A stretch of DNA of 47,414 nucleotides from Solirubrobacterales bacterium (GCA_027451345.1 DAIDJO010000063.1:1-47414), one strand, 5' to 3'; positions 23,208 to 31,261 are shown, counted from the stretch's first letter. Program-made: numbers and translations. The notes: generated by a model from the sequence alone, not told the origin.

Positions 23208-24440
23208 ATGTCCACCACGCGGCACCGAGTCGTCATCCTGGGGTCGAGCTTCGCCGGGCTCACCGCCGCATTCGAGCTGCGTCGGCTCATGGGACACCGC
23301 CACGAGATCATCGTGCTCGATCCCAGGGATCACTTCACCTTCATCCCGTCGCTCATCTGGCTGCCGTTCGGGCTGCGCGAGCCGGCGGACGTCACCTTCC
23401 CGCTGGCCCCCGTCTACGCCCGGAAGGGAATCCGCTTCATCAACCAGGCCGCGGTCAGGATCGACCCCGACACCCGCACCGTGACCACGGCGGCGGGGGA
23501 GGACCTCGTCTATGACCGCCTCTTCATCGGGACGGGGCCACGTCTCGCCTTCGAGCGGGTCCCGGGGCTCGGACCGCACGACGGGCACACGCAGTCGGTC
23601 TGCAACCTGGACCACGCGCTGCTCGCGCGCGACGCGTGGCAGCGCTTCCTCGAGAACCCGGGACCGGTGGTGGTCGGCACGGCACAGGGCGGCTCGTGCT
23701 TCGGAGCCTCGTATGAGTTCCTGCTGAATCTCAACCACCAGATCGAGAGGGCGGGCCTCAAGGACCGCGCCCCGGTCACCTTCATCAGCGCCGAGCCCTA
23801 CCTCGGGCACTTCGGGCTCGGGGGCGTCGGCAGCTCTCGGGCGATGATCACGCGGTTCCTCGAACGCAAGGGCATCGAGGGAATCACCAACGCGGTGATC
23901 AAGGAGGTCCGCGCCGGCGAGATCGAGCTCGAGTCCGGCCGCACGCTGCCGTTCGCCTACTCGATGATCGTGCCGCCGTTCGCCGGTGTCGACGTGATCA
24001 GGGAGACCGAGGGGCTCGCGAATCCGATGGGCTGGATCCCGGTCGATGACCGCTACCGCCACACCGAGCGGGACGACATCTACGCCGCGGGGGTCGCCAT
24101 CGCGATCACGCCTCCGGTGCCCACGCCGGTACCGAGCGGGGTGCCGAAGACCGGTCAGATGACCGAGGCGATGGCCAAGGCGGCGGCCCGCAACATCGCC
24201 GCCGACCTCATCGGCGCCGCGGGCGAGCGGCTCCCGCTCGACGAGCTCAGCGCGATCTGCATCCTCGACGCCGGCAACAGCGGCGTGATCTTCCGGGCGA
24301 GCAACATCCTCGCAACCGGCGACGACGGCCTGAAGGCGGCGCGCGCGCAGGCCGTCGTCGGTCCCGCCGCCCACCTGGCCAAGCTCGCCTTCGAGCGGGT
24401 GTACGTCGGCTCGCGCCGCCGCGGCCTGCAGATGCTCTGA
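23208..24440 (+). CDS. sqr: Sulfide:quinone oxidoreductase
   Basis: Membrane-associated FAD enzyme that oxidises sulfide to polysulfide or persulfide and passes electrons to the quinone pool. The 410 residues begin with a Rossmann FAD motif (VVILGSSFAGLTAAFEL). Three cysteines typical of SQR are present: Cys132 (SVCNLDHA), Cys164 (AQGGSCFGASYEF) and Cys351 (AICILDAGNSGVIF), plus the DDIYAAGVA and PKTGQMTEAMA segments. These features separate it from NDH-2 and other family members. Electrons could feed the cytochrome oxidase pathway encoded at 29-34 kb. An OsmC-family thiol peroxidase follows, and an overlapping dyad at the promoter suggests inducible control. Confidence 0.9.
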   Translation: MSTTRHRVVILGSSFAGLTAAFELRRLMGHRHEIIVLDPRDHFTFIPSLIWLPFGLREPADVTFPLAPVYARKGIRFINQAAVRIDPDTRTVTTAAGEDLVYDRLFIGTGPRLAFERVPGLGPHDGHTQSVCNLDHALLARDAWQRFLENPGPVVVGTAQGGSCFGASYEFLLNLNHQIERAGLKDRAPVTFISAEPYLGHFGLGGVGSSRAMITRFLERKGIEGITNAVIKEVRAGEIELESGRTLPFAYSMIVPPFAGVDVIRETEGLANPMGWIPVDDRYRHTERDDIYAAGVAIAITPPVPTPVPSGVPKTGQMTEAMAKAAARNIAADLIGAAGERLPLDELSAICILDAGNSGVIFRASNILATGDDGLKAARAQAVVGPAAHLAKLAFERVYVGSRRRGLQML

Positions 24441-24494
24441 AACACCCCGACGGAAAGTGCAACTCGACAACCCCGAACCGAGGCAACCATCACC

Positions 24495-24908
24495 ATGACC
24501 ATGACCGCATCCGCCCGCCCCGTCGATGGCGGGCTCAGCCACGAGATCGACGTGAACGGCCGCCACACGATCATCACCGACGAGCCGACCCGCATCGGTG
24601 GGACCGACCTGGGCCCCGCCCCGCACGAGCTGCTGCCCGCGATGCTCGCGGCGTGCGCCTCGACGATGATCGCGACCTACGCGGGACCGCGCGACCTTGA
24701 TGTGAGCGGTCTGCGGGTCGACGTCGAATACGACACCTCAGTGACACCCCGCCTCCTCCAGGTCGTCGTGCACGCCCCCGTCGACTTTCCCGAGGAACAG
24801 CTCGAGCGGCTGCATCGCATCGTCGACACCTGCCCGGTCAAGCGCGCCTTCGAGGCCGGCTTCACCTTCGAGGAGCGGATCGTCGTGGACGCGGTGACGG
24901 CCGGCTGA
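24495..24908 (+). CDS. OsmC/Ohr-family peroxiredoxin
   Basis: A 137-residue OsmC-fold protein, which reduces organic hydroperoxides or persulfide species. Catalytic cysteines are visible: Cys54 in LLPAMLAACASTM and Cys113 in IVDTCPVKRAF, the usual pair about 60 residues apart. The start is ATG 24495 (a second ATG at 24501 is in frame). It is 54 bases downstream of sqr and probably co-transcribed; pairing with sqr suggests defence against reactive sulfur, consistent with reports that some OsmC proteins handle sulfane sulfur. That role is inference here. It is convergent with the GH18-like gene. Confidence 0.9.
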   Translation: MTMTASARPVDGGLSHEIDVNGRHTIITDEPTRIGGTDLGPAPHELLPAMLAACASTMIATYAGPRDLDVSGLRVDVEYDTSVTPRLLQVVVHAPVDFPEEQLERLHRIVDTCPVKRAFEAGFTFEERIVVDAVTAG

Positions 24909-24925
24909 GCGCGGGCCCGGGCGGG

Positions 24926-26074
24926 TCAGCGACCGGCCAGCGCGGCCGGGCGAAGCTCCGCCCAGAGCTGCGGCATCCCGTACCCCGCCGCCCAGACCGC
25001 CACGCCGGCGAATCCAGCGGCGAGGGCGAGCCGGGCACGCGCCGCGTCGGCGGCGGCCGTGACGACCCAGACCGTGTGCCGCACACGGCCCACCCGGTAG
25101 CGGAACGTCACCTCCCCCTGACGGGGGTCCCACCGGGGCCGGGCGTGCACGGACGCGGCGAGCGCCGCCAGCTGGTCGGCATAGACGGCGCTCGCGCTCG
25201 TGCGGCCGTGCCAGTCATATCCGTAGGCCGGGATTCCGAGCTCGAAGCGCCCGGCCGGCGCGGTCGACCGCGCGTAGGCGATCACCCGCCGCACCCACGG
25301 AAGCGGGGCGATCGGTCCGGCCGGGCCTCCGGGTGAGTGATCGTCGTAGGCCATGATCTGCACACGATCCGCCGCCGCGGCGAGCGCCCGGTAGTCATAG
25401 ACCCAGCTCGGGATGTCGCCGTGGTCGTACCCTCGCGCGTCCGAGGTGCGAGCCATCACCGCGACCTCGCAGAGGCGCCCGATCGCGTGCAGCGCACGAC
25501 AGGTCTGTGCGATCAGCCTCGGGTAGGCGCTCGCGATCCGAGCGGCCAGCGCCGATCGGTGCCCGGGGTCGTAGGCGAAGCTCTCGAAGTCGATATCGAG
25601 CCCCGCGTACCCCGGGTGGGAGGCGAGCGCGACGAGCGTCCGCACCAGGGCGGCCCGCCGGGACGGCTCCGCGAGGATGGCCGCGAACTCGGCCATCCCG
25701 GCCTGCTCGGTGACCATCGGCAGGATCCGCTCATGATGGGCGGCGAGCTGGGCGATCGTCGCGGCGGAGCCGGCACCGGCCTCCTCGTGCACCCGTGCAT
25801 CGCCCGCAATGTCGTACCAGTACGGGCTCGCGGTCTGGATGACGTTCGCGTTCGCCACCGTGGTGAGGAGCGCGCTCGGCATCTCCCAATACGGAAGCCA
25901 GGCGGTCACCCCGAAGCTTCGGCCCGAGGCCGGCCGGCTCGCGGCGGCCGACGCGAGCGGGGCGGCCGACGCGAGCGGGGCGGCCGATGGGCGCAGGCAC
26001 CACCCGGAGAGGCCCGCGACCAGCACGACCAACGCCCAGCGGCGCGCGCTCTTGACCCCTCCTCGTCGGCTCAC
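24926..26074 (-). CDS. Secreted glycoside hydrolase family 18-like protein
   Basis: A 382-residue protein from GTG 26074: Arg-rich n-region and hydrophobic core (WALVVLVAGLSGW) form a signal peptide, followed by an Ala/Pro/Ser linker made by an 18-bp DNA repeat. The catalytic barrel has FGVTAWLPYWEM, the GH18 DxxDxDxE-type strand GYAGLDIDFESF (Asp160, Asp162, Glu164) and DRVQIMAYDDHSP, and ends in a WAAGYG strand. It resembles spore-cortex/peptidoglycan YaaH-type GH18 members more than chitinases, so cell-wall glycan cleavage is likely. The start codon lies 2 bases past the tRNA-Pro gene, leaving no room for a ribosome site. Confidence 0.82.
   Translation of the reverse strand: MSRRGGVKSARRWALVVLVAGLSGWCLRPSAAPLASAAPLASAAASRPASGRSFGVTAWLPYWEMPSALLTTVANANVIQTASPYWYDIAGDARVHEEAGAGSAATIAQLAAHHERILPMVTEQAGMAEFAAILAEPSRRAALVRTLVALASHPGYAGLDIDFESFAYDPGHRSALAARIASAYPRLIAQTCRALHAIGRLCEVAVMARTSDARGYDHGDIPSWVYDYRALAAAADRVQIMAYDDHSPGGPAGPIAPLPWVRRVIAYARSTAPAGRFELGIPAYGYDWHGRTSASAVYADQLAALAASVHARPRWDPRQGEVTFRYRVGRVRHTVWVVTAAADAARARLALAAGFAGVAVWAAGYGMPQLWAELRPAALAGR
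25944..25990 (-). repeat. 18-bp tandem repeat in the GH18-like gene linker
   Basis: Two exact 18-base units (25944-25961 and 25962-25979) and a partial third encode repeats of PLASAA just after the signal peptide. The number is likely free to vary. Confidence 0.8.
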
Positions 26075-26076
26075 GA

Positions 26077-26150
26077 TCGGGGTGCCGGGATTTGAACCCG
26101 GGACCTCTCGCTCCCAAAGCGAGCGCGCTACCAAGCTGCGCCACACCCCG
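26077..26150 (-). tRNA. tRNA-Pro (anticodon TGG)
   Basis: On the minus strand, CGGGGTG pairs with CACCCCG in the acceptor, the D arm is GGCGCAGCTTGGTAGCGC, the anticodon stem CTCGC/GCGAG encloses TTTGGGA, and the T arm is CCGGG/CCCGG with GTTCAAATC. Discriminator A; CCA is not encoded. The GH18-like gene begins 2 bases downstream of its 3' end. Confidence 0.97.
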
Positions 26151-26219
26151 CGGCACGGGGAGTGTAGTGGCCCGCCGGGCGGGGCCGAGGCGGAGGAAGG
26201 CGGTAGCCTGCGGAGTCCC

Positions 26220-27488
26220 ATGGCTGACGTTCGACCGCTGCGCGCCCTGCACTACGCGCTCGAGAAGACCGGAGGACTGCAGCCCGTGGTCGCTCCGCCC
26301 TACGACGTGATCTACCGCGAAGGGCGCTCGGCGCTGCTGCAGCAGTCCCCCTACAACGTCGTCGCGGTCGATCTGCCGCTCACCGACGACGGCGGCGACC
26401 CCTATCAGCACGCGGCCGAAACCCTCGCCCGGTGGCGGGCCGAGGGAGCGCTCGTGCAGGATGAGGCGCCCACCTTCTGGCCACTGCAGCAGGCGTACGT
26501 CGGCCCGGACGGACGCCCGCGCACCCGCCGCGGGTTCCTGGCGCGGGTCCGCGTCGATGACTACGGGCCGGGCCGGATCCGACCGCACGAGCGCACCCAT
26601 CCGGGCCCGAAGGAGGACCGGCTGCGGCTGACCCGGGCCACGCGCACGAACCTCTCCCCCATCTTCGCGCTCTTCTCCGACCCCGAGCAGCGCGTCTGGA
26701 CGGCGCTGTGGTCCGCGACGGAGGGCACCGCCCCGTGGGGGGAGACCCAGGATCCCGACGGGACCGTCAACCGTCTCTGGCGGGTCGAGGACCCGGCGGT
26801 GATCGCCGCCGTGCAGGCGGCCACCGCCGACACCGAGCTGTTGATCGCCGACGGGCACCACCGGTACGAGACGGCCCGGGTCTATGCCGAGGAGATTGGC
26901 GGCGAGGGTCCGCACCGCTACGTGCTGATGTGCCTCGTGGCCCTCGAGGACCCCGGCCTGATGGTGTTCCCGACCCACCGCCTCGTCCGCAACCTCGACG
27001 AGACCCGGTGGACCGAGCTGCGGCGCACCATCGACGCCGACTTCATCATGACCCCGCTCGATGACGTGCAGCAGCTGCCGCCGCCCGAGAACGACCGGAT
27101 CGAGCTCGGGTACATCGACGCGCGGGACCGGCGCCCGTACCGACTCACGCTGCGCGACCTGGAGATCGCCGACTCCGCGATGCCGGAGCGCTCGCAGCCG
27201 TACCGCCGACTCGACACGGCCGTGACCGAGACGCTGCTGCTCAAGGGCGCCCTGGGCATGACCGACGAGCAGATCGATCACCTCGACGGCCTCGGGTACG
27301 CGCGGGACGACCAGGAGGCGATCGAGCTCGTGCTCGACGGTGAATACGACGCGGCCCTGTTCATGGCGCCGACGCCGGTGCACCGCGTCCACGACGTGGC
27401 CAGTTCCGGCGAGAGCATGCCGCCGAAGTCGACGTACTTCTTCCCCAAGGTGCCGACGGGACTGGTGTTCAACCCGCTCTCGGAATGA
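26220..27488 (+). CDS. DUF1015 family protein (putative ATP/phosphoserine-linked enzyme of unknown role)
   Basis: A 422-residue full-length member of the DUF1015 family: opening ADVRPLRALHYALEKTGGLQ, VVAPPYDVI, HERTHPGPKEDRLRL, FALFSDPEQRV and the strongly conserved LIADGHHRYETA, ending with STYFFPKVPTGLVFN. These are the known family hallmarks. Some relatives have been linked to serine kinase-type activity, but I would not assign a reaction. TAGCCT at 26204-26209 suggests a start of transcription near 26216, giving an almost leaderless mRNA. A Nudix gene follows 4 bases after the stop, indicating an operon with it and the alcohol dehydrogenase. Confidence 0.9.
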   Translation: MADVRPLRALHYALEKTGGLQPVVAPPYDVIYREGRSALLQQSPYNVVAVDLPLTDDGGDPYQHAAETLARWRAEGALVQDEAPTFWPLQQAYVGPDGRPRTRRGFLARVRVDDYGPGRIRPHERTHPGPKEDRLRLTRATRTNLSPIFALFSDPEQRVWTALWSATEGTAPWGETQDPDGTVNRLWRVEDPAVIAAVQAATADTELLIADGHHRYETARVYAEEIGGEGPHRYVLMCLVALEDPGLMVFPTHRLVRNLDETRWTELRRTIDADFIMTPLDDVQQLPPPENDRIELGYIDARDRRPYRLTLRDLEIADSAMPERSQPYRRLDTAVTETLLLKGALGMTDEQIDHLDGLGYARDDQEAIELVLDGEYDAALFMAPTPVHRVHDVASSGESMPPKSTYFFPKVPTGLVFNPLSE

Positions 27489-27492
27489 GCCG

Positions 27493-28143
27493 ATGAGCCG
27501 AACGAACGCGACGCTGAAGGCCCTCCCCCGCGCGCTGCTGACCGCCGAGGACGCGGCGGCGATCGAGGTCCAGGGCGGTGTGCAGGCGGCGGTGCTCGTG
27601 CCCCTCCACGTCAAGCAGGGCGTCCTGCACGCCGTCTTCACCCAGCGCCACCACGACCTCCCCCGTCACGCCGGCGAGATCTCGTTCCCGGGCGGCCGCC
27701 GCGACCCTGACGATGCGGACCTGGTCGCCACGGCACTGCGCGAGAGCTACGAGGAGATCGGCCTTCCGGCCGACTCCGTGGCGGTGATCGGCGCGCTCGA
27801 ACCGATCCCCACCGTCGTCTCCGGATACGCCATCCACCCGTTCGTCGGGGTCGTCCCGAGCAACGTCCGCTGGCGTCCGAGCCGGGAGGAGGTCGAGGCC
27901 GTGATCGACCTGCCGCTCGCCGCCGTCGCCTCCGGCTACGGCCGGCGGCGCCTCGCCCGGCGTGGAGCGGTCCTGCGCACCGACACCTACGTCGTCGACA
28001 CCCACATGATCTGGGGGGCGACGGCGCGGATCGTCTCCGACCTGCTCGATCGGGTCGGCAGCCTGCCACCGCCGGACGGCCGGGGCGAGCCCGACCCGAG
28101 CGGGCCTGGCCACGGCGACGTCAGCCCGAGCGCGGGGGGCTGA
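27493..28143 (+). CDS. Nudix hydrolase, NudL/CoA-diphosphatase-like
   Basis: A 216-residue Nudix protein. QRHHDLPRHAGEISFPGGRR, the UPF0035-type signature preceding the box, and ALRESYEEIGL (the REx2EExG catalytic helix) fit the coenzyme A pyrophosphatase branch, which cleaves CoA or oxidised CoA into 3',5'-ADP and phosphopantetheine. The spacing of the Nudix box matches that of NudL rather than the canonical GX5EX7 form. The C-terminal 30 residues (Pro/Gly/Asp-rich) are disordered. It lies between the DUF1015 gene (4-base gap) and the dehydrogenase (7-base gap). Confidence 0.88.
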   Translation: MSRTNATLKALPRALLTAEDAAAIEVQGGVQAAVLVPLHVKQGVLHAVFTQRHHDLPRHAGEISFPGGRRDPDDADLVATALRESYEEIGLPADSVAVIGALEPIPTVVSGYAIHPFVGVVPSNVRWRPSREEVEAVIDLPLAAVASGYGRRRLARRGAVLRTDTYVVDTHMIWGATARIVSDLLDRVGSLPPPDGRGEPDPSGPGHGDVSPSAGG

Positions 28144-28150
28144 GCCGCCC

Positions 28151-29104
28151 GTGCGCGCGGCCGTCCTGCGTCAGCCGAACGCGGCGCTCGAGCTCCGCGA
28201 CCTCCCCGAGCCCCGGGCCGGCGAGGGCGAGGTGCGCCTGACCGTGCGGGCCTGCGGCGTGTGCCGCACCGACCTGCATCTGCGTGACGGCGAGATCGAG
28301 GCGCCGCGACTCCCGGTCGTCCTCGGACACCAGATCGTGGGGATCAGCCACGACGGACGCCGACTCGGCGTCCCCTGGCTCGGCTGGACGTGCGGCGAGT
28401 GCGACCTCTGCCGGGCGGGCCGTGAGAACCTCTGCCGCCGGGCCCGCTTCACCGGTCGCGACATCGACGGCGGTTACGCCGAGCAGACCGTGGCCGACGA
28501 GCGCTTCTGCTTCGCCCTGCCGGACGGGCTGAGCGACGAGCAGGCCGCACCGCTCCTCTGCGGCGGCCTGATCGGCTACCGCGCCCTGACCTTCACCGGC
28601 GACGCGCGCCGCCTGGGCCTGTACGGGTTCGGCTCCGCCGCCCACATGATCTGCCAGGTCGCCGTGCACCAGGGACGGGAGGTGTACGCGTTCGTGCGGC
28701 CGGGTGACGAGGCGACCGCCGAGTTTGCCCGCTCGCTCGGGGCGATCTGGGCCGGGGACAGCACCGACGCGCCGCCGGAGGCGCTCGACGCGGCGATCAT
28801 CTTCGCCGCCGACGGCGCGCTCGTCCCGCGCGCCCTGCGCGCGCTCGACCGCGGTGGGACGGTCGTCTGCGCCGGAATCCACATGTCGCAGCTGCCGGCC
28901 ATCCCCTACGACGATCTCTGGCAGGAGCGCAGCATCCGCTCGGTCGCCAACCTCACGCGACGGGACGCCGAGGCGTTCCTGCAGCTGGCGCCGCAGGTGC
29001 CCGTCCGCACGCACGTGAGCACCTATCCGCTGAACGAGGCCGAGCAGGCGCTCGCCGACCTGCGAGCCGGCCGCTTCGAGGGCTCCGCGGTGATCATCCC
29101 GTGA
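28151..29104 (+). CDS. Zinc-dependent alcohol dehydrogenase family protein
   Basis: A 317-residue medium-chain dehydrogenase starting at GTG 28151. The catalytic zinc ligands Cys in RACGVCRTDLHL and His in VVLGHQIVG are seen; the structural zinc site CGECDLCRAGRENLC (four Cys) is intact. The cofactor-binding region has LGLYGFGSAAHMICQVA. It is short for the family (340-350) because of small deletions between the domains. It resembles the AdhA/Rv1862-type group whose physiological substrate is unclear. It is last in the DUF1015-Nudix-ADH run and is convergent with the Ser/Gly-rich lipoprotein. Confidence 0.9.
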   Translation: MRAAVLRQPNAALELRDLPEPRAGEGEVRLTVRACGVCRTDLHLRDGEIEAPRLPVVLGHQIVGISHDGRRLGVPWLGWTCGECDLCRAGRENLCRRARFTGRDIDGGYAEQTVADERFCFALPDGLSDEQAAPLLCGGLIGYRALTFTGDARRLGLYGFGSAAHMICQVAVHQGREVYAFVRPGDEATAEFARSLGAIWAGDSTDAPPEALDAAIIFAADGALVPRALRALDRGGTVVCAGIHMSQLPAIPYDDLWQERSIRSVANLTRRDAEAFLQLAPQVPVRTHVSTYPLNEAEQALADLRAGRFEGSAVIIP

Positions 29105-29122
29105 TCGCCGCGCAGCGGCCCG

Positions 29123-29596
29123 TCAGAGGCCGCTGCCGCCGTTCGTCGAGGTGGCGGGGGGTGCCGCCGGGGTGCTCGTCGTCGTCGCGCTGATCGCCCC
29201 GCCGCCGCTCGCCGAACCACCGCCGGTCGATCCCCCGGCGCTCGACGTCGTCGAGGTGCTCAGACCGCTGGCTCCGCCCCCGCCCGTCGACGCCGTGCTC
29301 GAACCGCCACCGGAGGAGCTCGACCCGCCGCCGGAGCTCGAGCTCGAGCTCGACCCGCTCGCGGCGGAACCGCCCGCCGTGCTGCTCGAGGGGGACTGCG
29401 CATGGCTTGAGCTGGTGACCGTCCGGGTCGTCGGGGCGGCAGCGCTCGTGGTCGGCACCGTCAACGCCGGTGCCCCGGCCGTGGGGTCACCACCGGTGGC
29501 GCTGCCGCCGCACGCCGCGAGGGCCACGGCGACAATGACGGCCGCCGCTCCGGTGCCGAGGGTGCGCCGGTGACCATGACGGATCGTGAGCACCAT
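29123..29596 (-). CDS. Ser/Gly-rich lipoprotein of unknown function
   Basis: A 157-residue protein with a signal peptide ending in lipobox ALAAC (Cys29). Everything after residue 60 is low complexity: runs of Ser and Gly with Thr and Ala and no hydrophobic core, so it is probably an extended, possibly glycosylated cell-wall spacer. No family is recognisable. It is the last gene of the leftward oxidase cluster, 21 bases past the zinc-ribbon gene, and may only ride on that transcript. Confidence 0.65.
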   Translation of the reverse strand: MVLTIRHGHRRTLGTGAAAVIVAVALAACGGSATGGDPTAGAPALTVPTTSAAAPTTRTVTSSSHAQSPSSSTAGGSAASGSSSSSSSGGGSSSSGGGSSTASTGGGGASGLSTSTTSSAGGSTGGGSASGGGAISATTTSTPAAPPATSTNGGSGL

Positions 29597-29617
29597 GTGC
29601 GTGGGCGCGTCGCGCGG

Positions 29618-29887
29618 TCAGCCGGCGAGATCATCCATGCGCTGACCGCACCACGGACAGTCGAGCAGGTCGCGCTGAGCGAGCTGGTCGCAGTGGTTGC
29701 AGAAGCGCAGGTTCTCGATCGACCAGGGCAGTTCCGAGGGCGTGGGAGCGAGCGGCAGGAGCTGGGCCACGGGCACGAGCTGCTCCCCCGTCTGGGCGTC
29801 GCGGTACACCTTGTCCGGGTCGGCCAGGACGATCACCTCGCGCCCGGTCGAGGGGGTGCGCATGCGGTATTTCTGAAAGGTCCTCAT
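29618..29887 (-). CDS. Small zinc-ribbon protein (89 aa)
   Basis: The C-terminal half has two CxxC knuckles, Cys63/Cys66 (FCNHC) and Cys77/Cys80 (DCPWC), making a zinc ribbon of the rubredoxin-like type. The N-terminal half (STGREVIVLADPDKVYRDAQ) shows a small beta domain. No family name can be given. It lies 4 bases downstream of the subunit IV-like gene within the oxidase cluster, so a role in oxidase assembly or haem/copper handling is possible, but this is inferred from position only. Confidence 0.8.
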   Translation of the reverse strand: MRTFQKYRMRTPSTGREVIVLADPDKVYRDAQTGEQLVPVAQLLPLAPTPSELPWSIENLRFCNHCDQLAQRDLLDCPWCGQRMDDLAG

Positions 29888-29891
29888 CGCC

Positions 29892-30176
29892 CTAGTGGCC
29901 GTGTTCCTCGGGCAGCTCGTCGACGTCGCGACGCACGTCGCGGATCCAGCGGCCGACGGCGACCACCGTGATGATCAGGCCAAGGGCCGACCACACCCAC
30001 CAGATCGTGGTCCCGATCACCAGCAGGGTGATCCCGATGGCGACCACGAGCGGCAGGACGGACGCACCGGGAAGATGGATCTCCTCGCCGACGGGAGGCA
30101 CGGCGTCACGCTCGACGCCCGCCTGGCGCAGCTCGACCGGATCGGCGGCGCTCAGTTCGTGGTCGGTGGTGCTCAT
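29892..30176 (-). CDS. Cytochrome c oxidase subunit IV-like membrane protein
   Basis: A 94-residue protein with two closely spaced membrane segments (about 42-58 and 62-78; VLPLVVAIGITLLVIGTTIW and WSALGLIITVVAV) after a charged N-terminal region carrying EEIHLPG, then a short acidic tail ending in EEHGH. This matches small actinobacterial oxidase subunit IV (CtaF-type) proteins that stabilise aa3/caa3 oxidases. ATG 30176 overlaps the stop of the upstream microprotein (ATGA), so the pair is translationally coupled. Its opening MSTTDH is the same as that of subunit I at 33005. Confidence 0.75.
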   Translation of the reverse strand: MSTTDHELSAADPVELRQAGVERDAVPPVGEEIHLPGASVLPLVVAIGITLLVIGTTIWWVWSALGLIITVVAVGRWIRDVRRDVDELPEEHGH

Positions 30177-30286
30177 CCGCGCAGATAGATCGCAGCGACG
30201 ACGAACGTCGCGCCGAACATCGCGGCGCAGATGGCGCCGGCGATCAGACCGGCGCGCAGGTTCTTGCGGGCAAGCTTCTTATCCAT
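30173..30286 (-). CDS. 37-residue membrane microprotein of the oxidase cluster
   Basis: ATG 30286 is preceded by GGGG; the product begins MDKKLARKNLRAG and continues with one hydrophobic helix (LIAGAICAAMFGATFVVAAIYL), ending RG. The positive N terminus and hydrophobic C-terminal helix predict a cytoplasm-in, single-span protein. Its stop TGA overlaps the ATG of the subunit IV-like gene by four bases, which argues that it is really translated. Small accessory subunits of this size are typical of bacterial haem-copper oxidases (for example CcoQ or CydX-like proteins). It is too short for common gene-finding cut-offs. Confidence 0.8.
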   Translation of the reverse strand: MDKKLARKNLRAGLIAGAICAAMFGATFVVAAIYLRG

Positions 30287-30355
30287 CCCCGCCAATGCTA
30301 CCGGGTTGGCTGCCCACGAGCGCTCCTGAGGCCAACGCGGCGGGCCGCGGCGGCT

Positions 30356-31261
30356 CTACAGCTTGACGTCGGCGACCATCGCGCCGAACAGCAGCGCGAG
30401 GTAGGCGAGCGAGAAGAGGTAGAGCCGCAGCGCGCTGCGGCGGTCCTGGCGCCGGTAGAGCACCACGGCGAGCCCGACGAAGGCGAGCCCGAGCACCATC
30501 GACACCACGAGGTAGACGATCCCGAAGGCGCCCGCGCAGAACGGCAGCTGGGTGACCGCGTAGAGCAGCAGCGAGTACAGGACGATCTGCTGGCGGGTCA
30601 TCGCCTCGCCACGCACGACGGGCAGCATCGGCACCCCGACGTTCTCGTAGTCCCGTTTCATCAGCAGGCTGAGCGCCCAGAAATGGGGCGGGGTCCAGTA
30701 GAAGACGATGGCGAAGAGATACACCGCGGTCCAGGAGACCGACCCGGTGGCGGCGGCCCAGCCCACCATCGGGGGAATGGCCCCGGCCGCCCCACCGATC
30801 ACGATGTTGTGCCAGGTGCGGCGCTTGAGCCAGATGGTGTACACGCCGACGTAGCCGACGAACCCGGCGAGGGCCAGCGAGGCGGCGAGCAGGTTGAGCG
30901 TGAGCCACATCAGCACGAACGACCCCGCCGCCAGAGCCAAGCCGTAGGTGAGCGCCGCGCGGGGGGAGACCCGGCCCGCCGGCACCGGCCGGGAGGCGGT
31001 GCGGGCCATCCGCGCGTCGATGTCACGGTCGTACCAGTGGTTGACGGCGCCGGCGCCCCCGGCGGACATATAGCCCCCGACGCAGGCCAGCGCGATCCTC
31101 CCGACGCTCGGGTTGCCGGCGATCTCCATCGTCGTCACCGTCGTGAAGAGGAGCAGCGACTGAACCTTCGGCTTGGTCAGCTCGACGTAGTCGGAGACGA
31201 GCTGCCGCGCCCGGCTGACGGGCGGGATCCGTTCCGCCACGCTGAGGGATGAGGTGCTCAC
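30356..31261 (-). CDS. ctaB: Protoheme IX farnesyltransferase (haem O synthase)
   Basis: Polytopic UbiA-family enzyme that adds a farnesyl group to haem B to give haem O for the oxidase. The 301 residues start at GTG 31261 and include the prenyl-diphosphate motif NHWYDRDIDARMART and the second conserved segment YTPPHFW (FYWTPPHFWAL) with SLLMKRDYENVGVPMLP. About nine membrane helices are predicted. It follows coxA by 40 bases on the same strand, as in many oxidase operons. No ctaA (haem A synthase) is in the window, so whether haem A or O is finally used is open. Confidence 0.93.
   Translation of the reverse strand: MSTSSLSVAERIPPVSRARQLVSDYVELTKPKVQSLLLFTTVTTMEIAGNPSVGRIALACVGGYMSAGGAGAVNHWYDRDIDARMARTASRPVPAGRVSPRAALTYGLALAAGSFVLMWLTLNLLAASLALAGFVGYVGVYTIWLKRRTWHNIVIGGAAGAIPPMVGWAAATGSVSWTAVYLFAIVFYWTPPHFWALSLLMKRDYENVGVPMLPVVRGEAMTRQQIVLYSLLLYAVTQLPFCAGAFGIVYLVVSMVLGLAFVGLAVVLYRRQDRRSALRLYLFSLAYLALLFGAMVADVKL

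Noticed and set aside
26075-26221. 431-residue version of the GH18-like protein starting at 26221
   Set aside because: The extra 49 codons read straight through the tRNA-Pro gene and have no signal-peptide logic.
29123-29573. Plus-strand ORF of 140 residues rich in Pro/Leu/Glu opposite the Ser/Gly lipoprotein
   Set aside because: It is the mirror of a low-complexity Ser/Gly coding region; the minus-strand frame has a lipoprotein signal and fits the operon direction.
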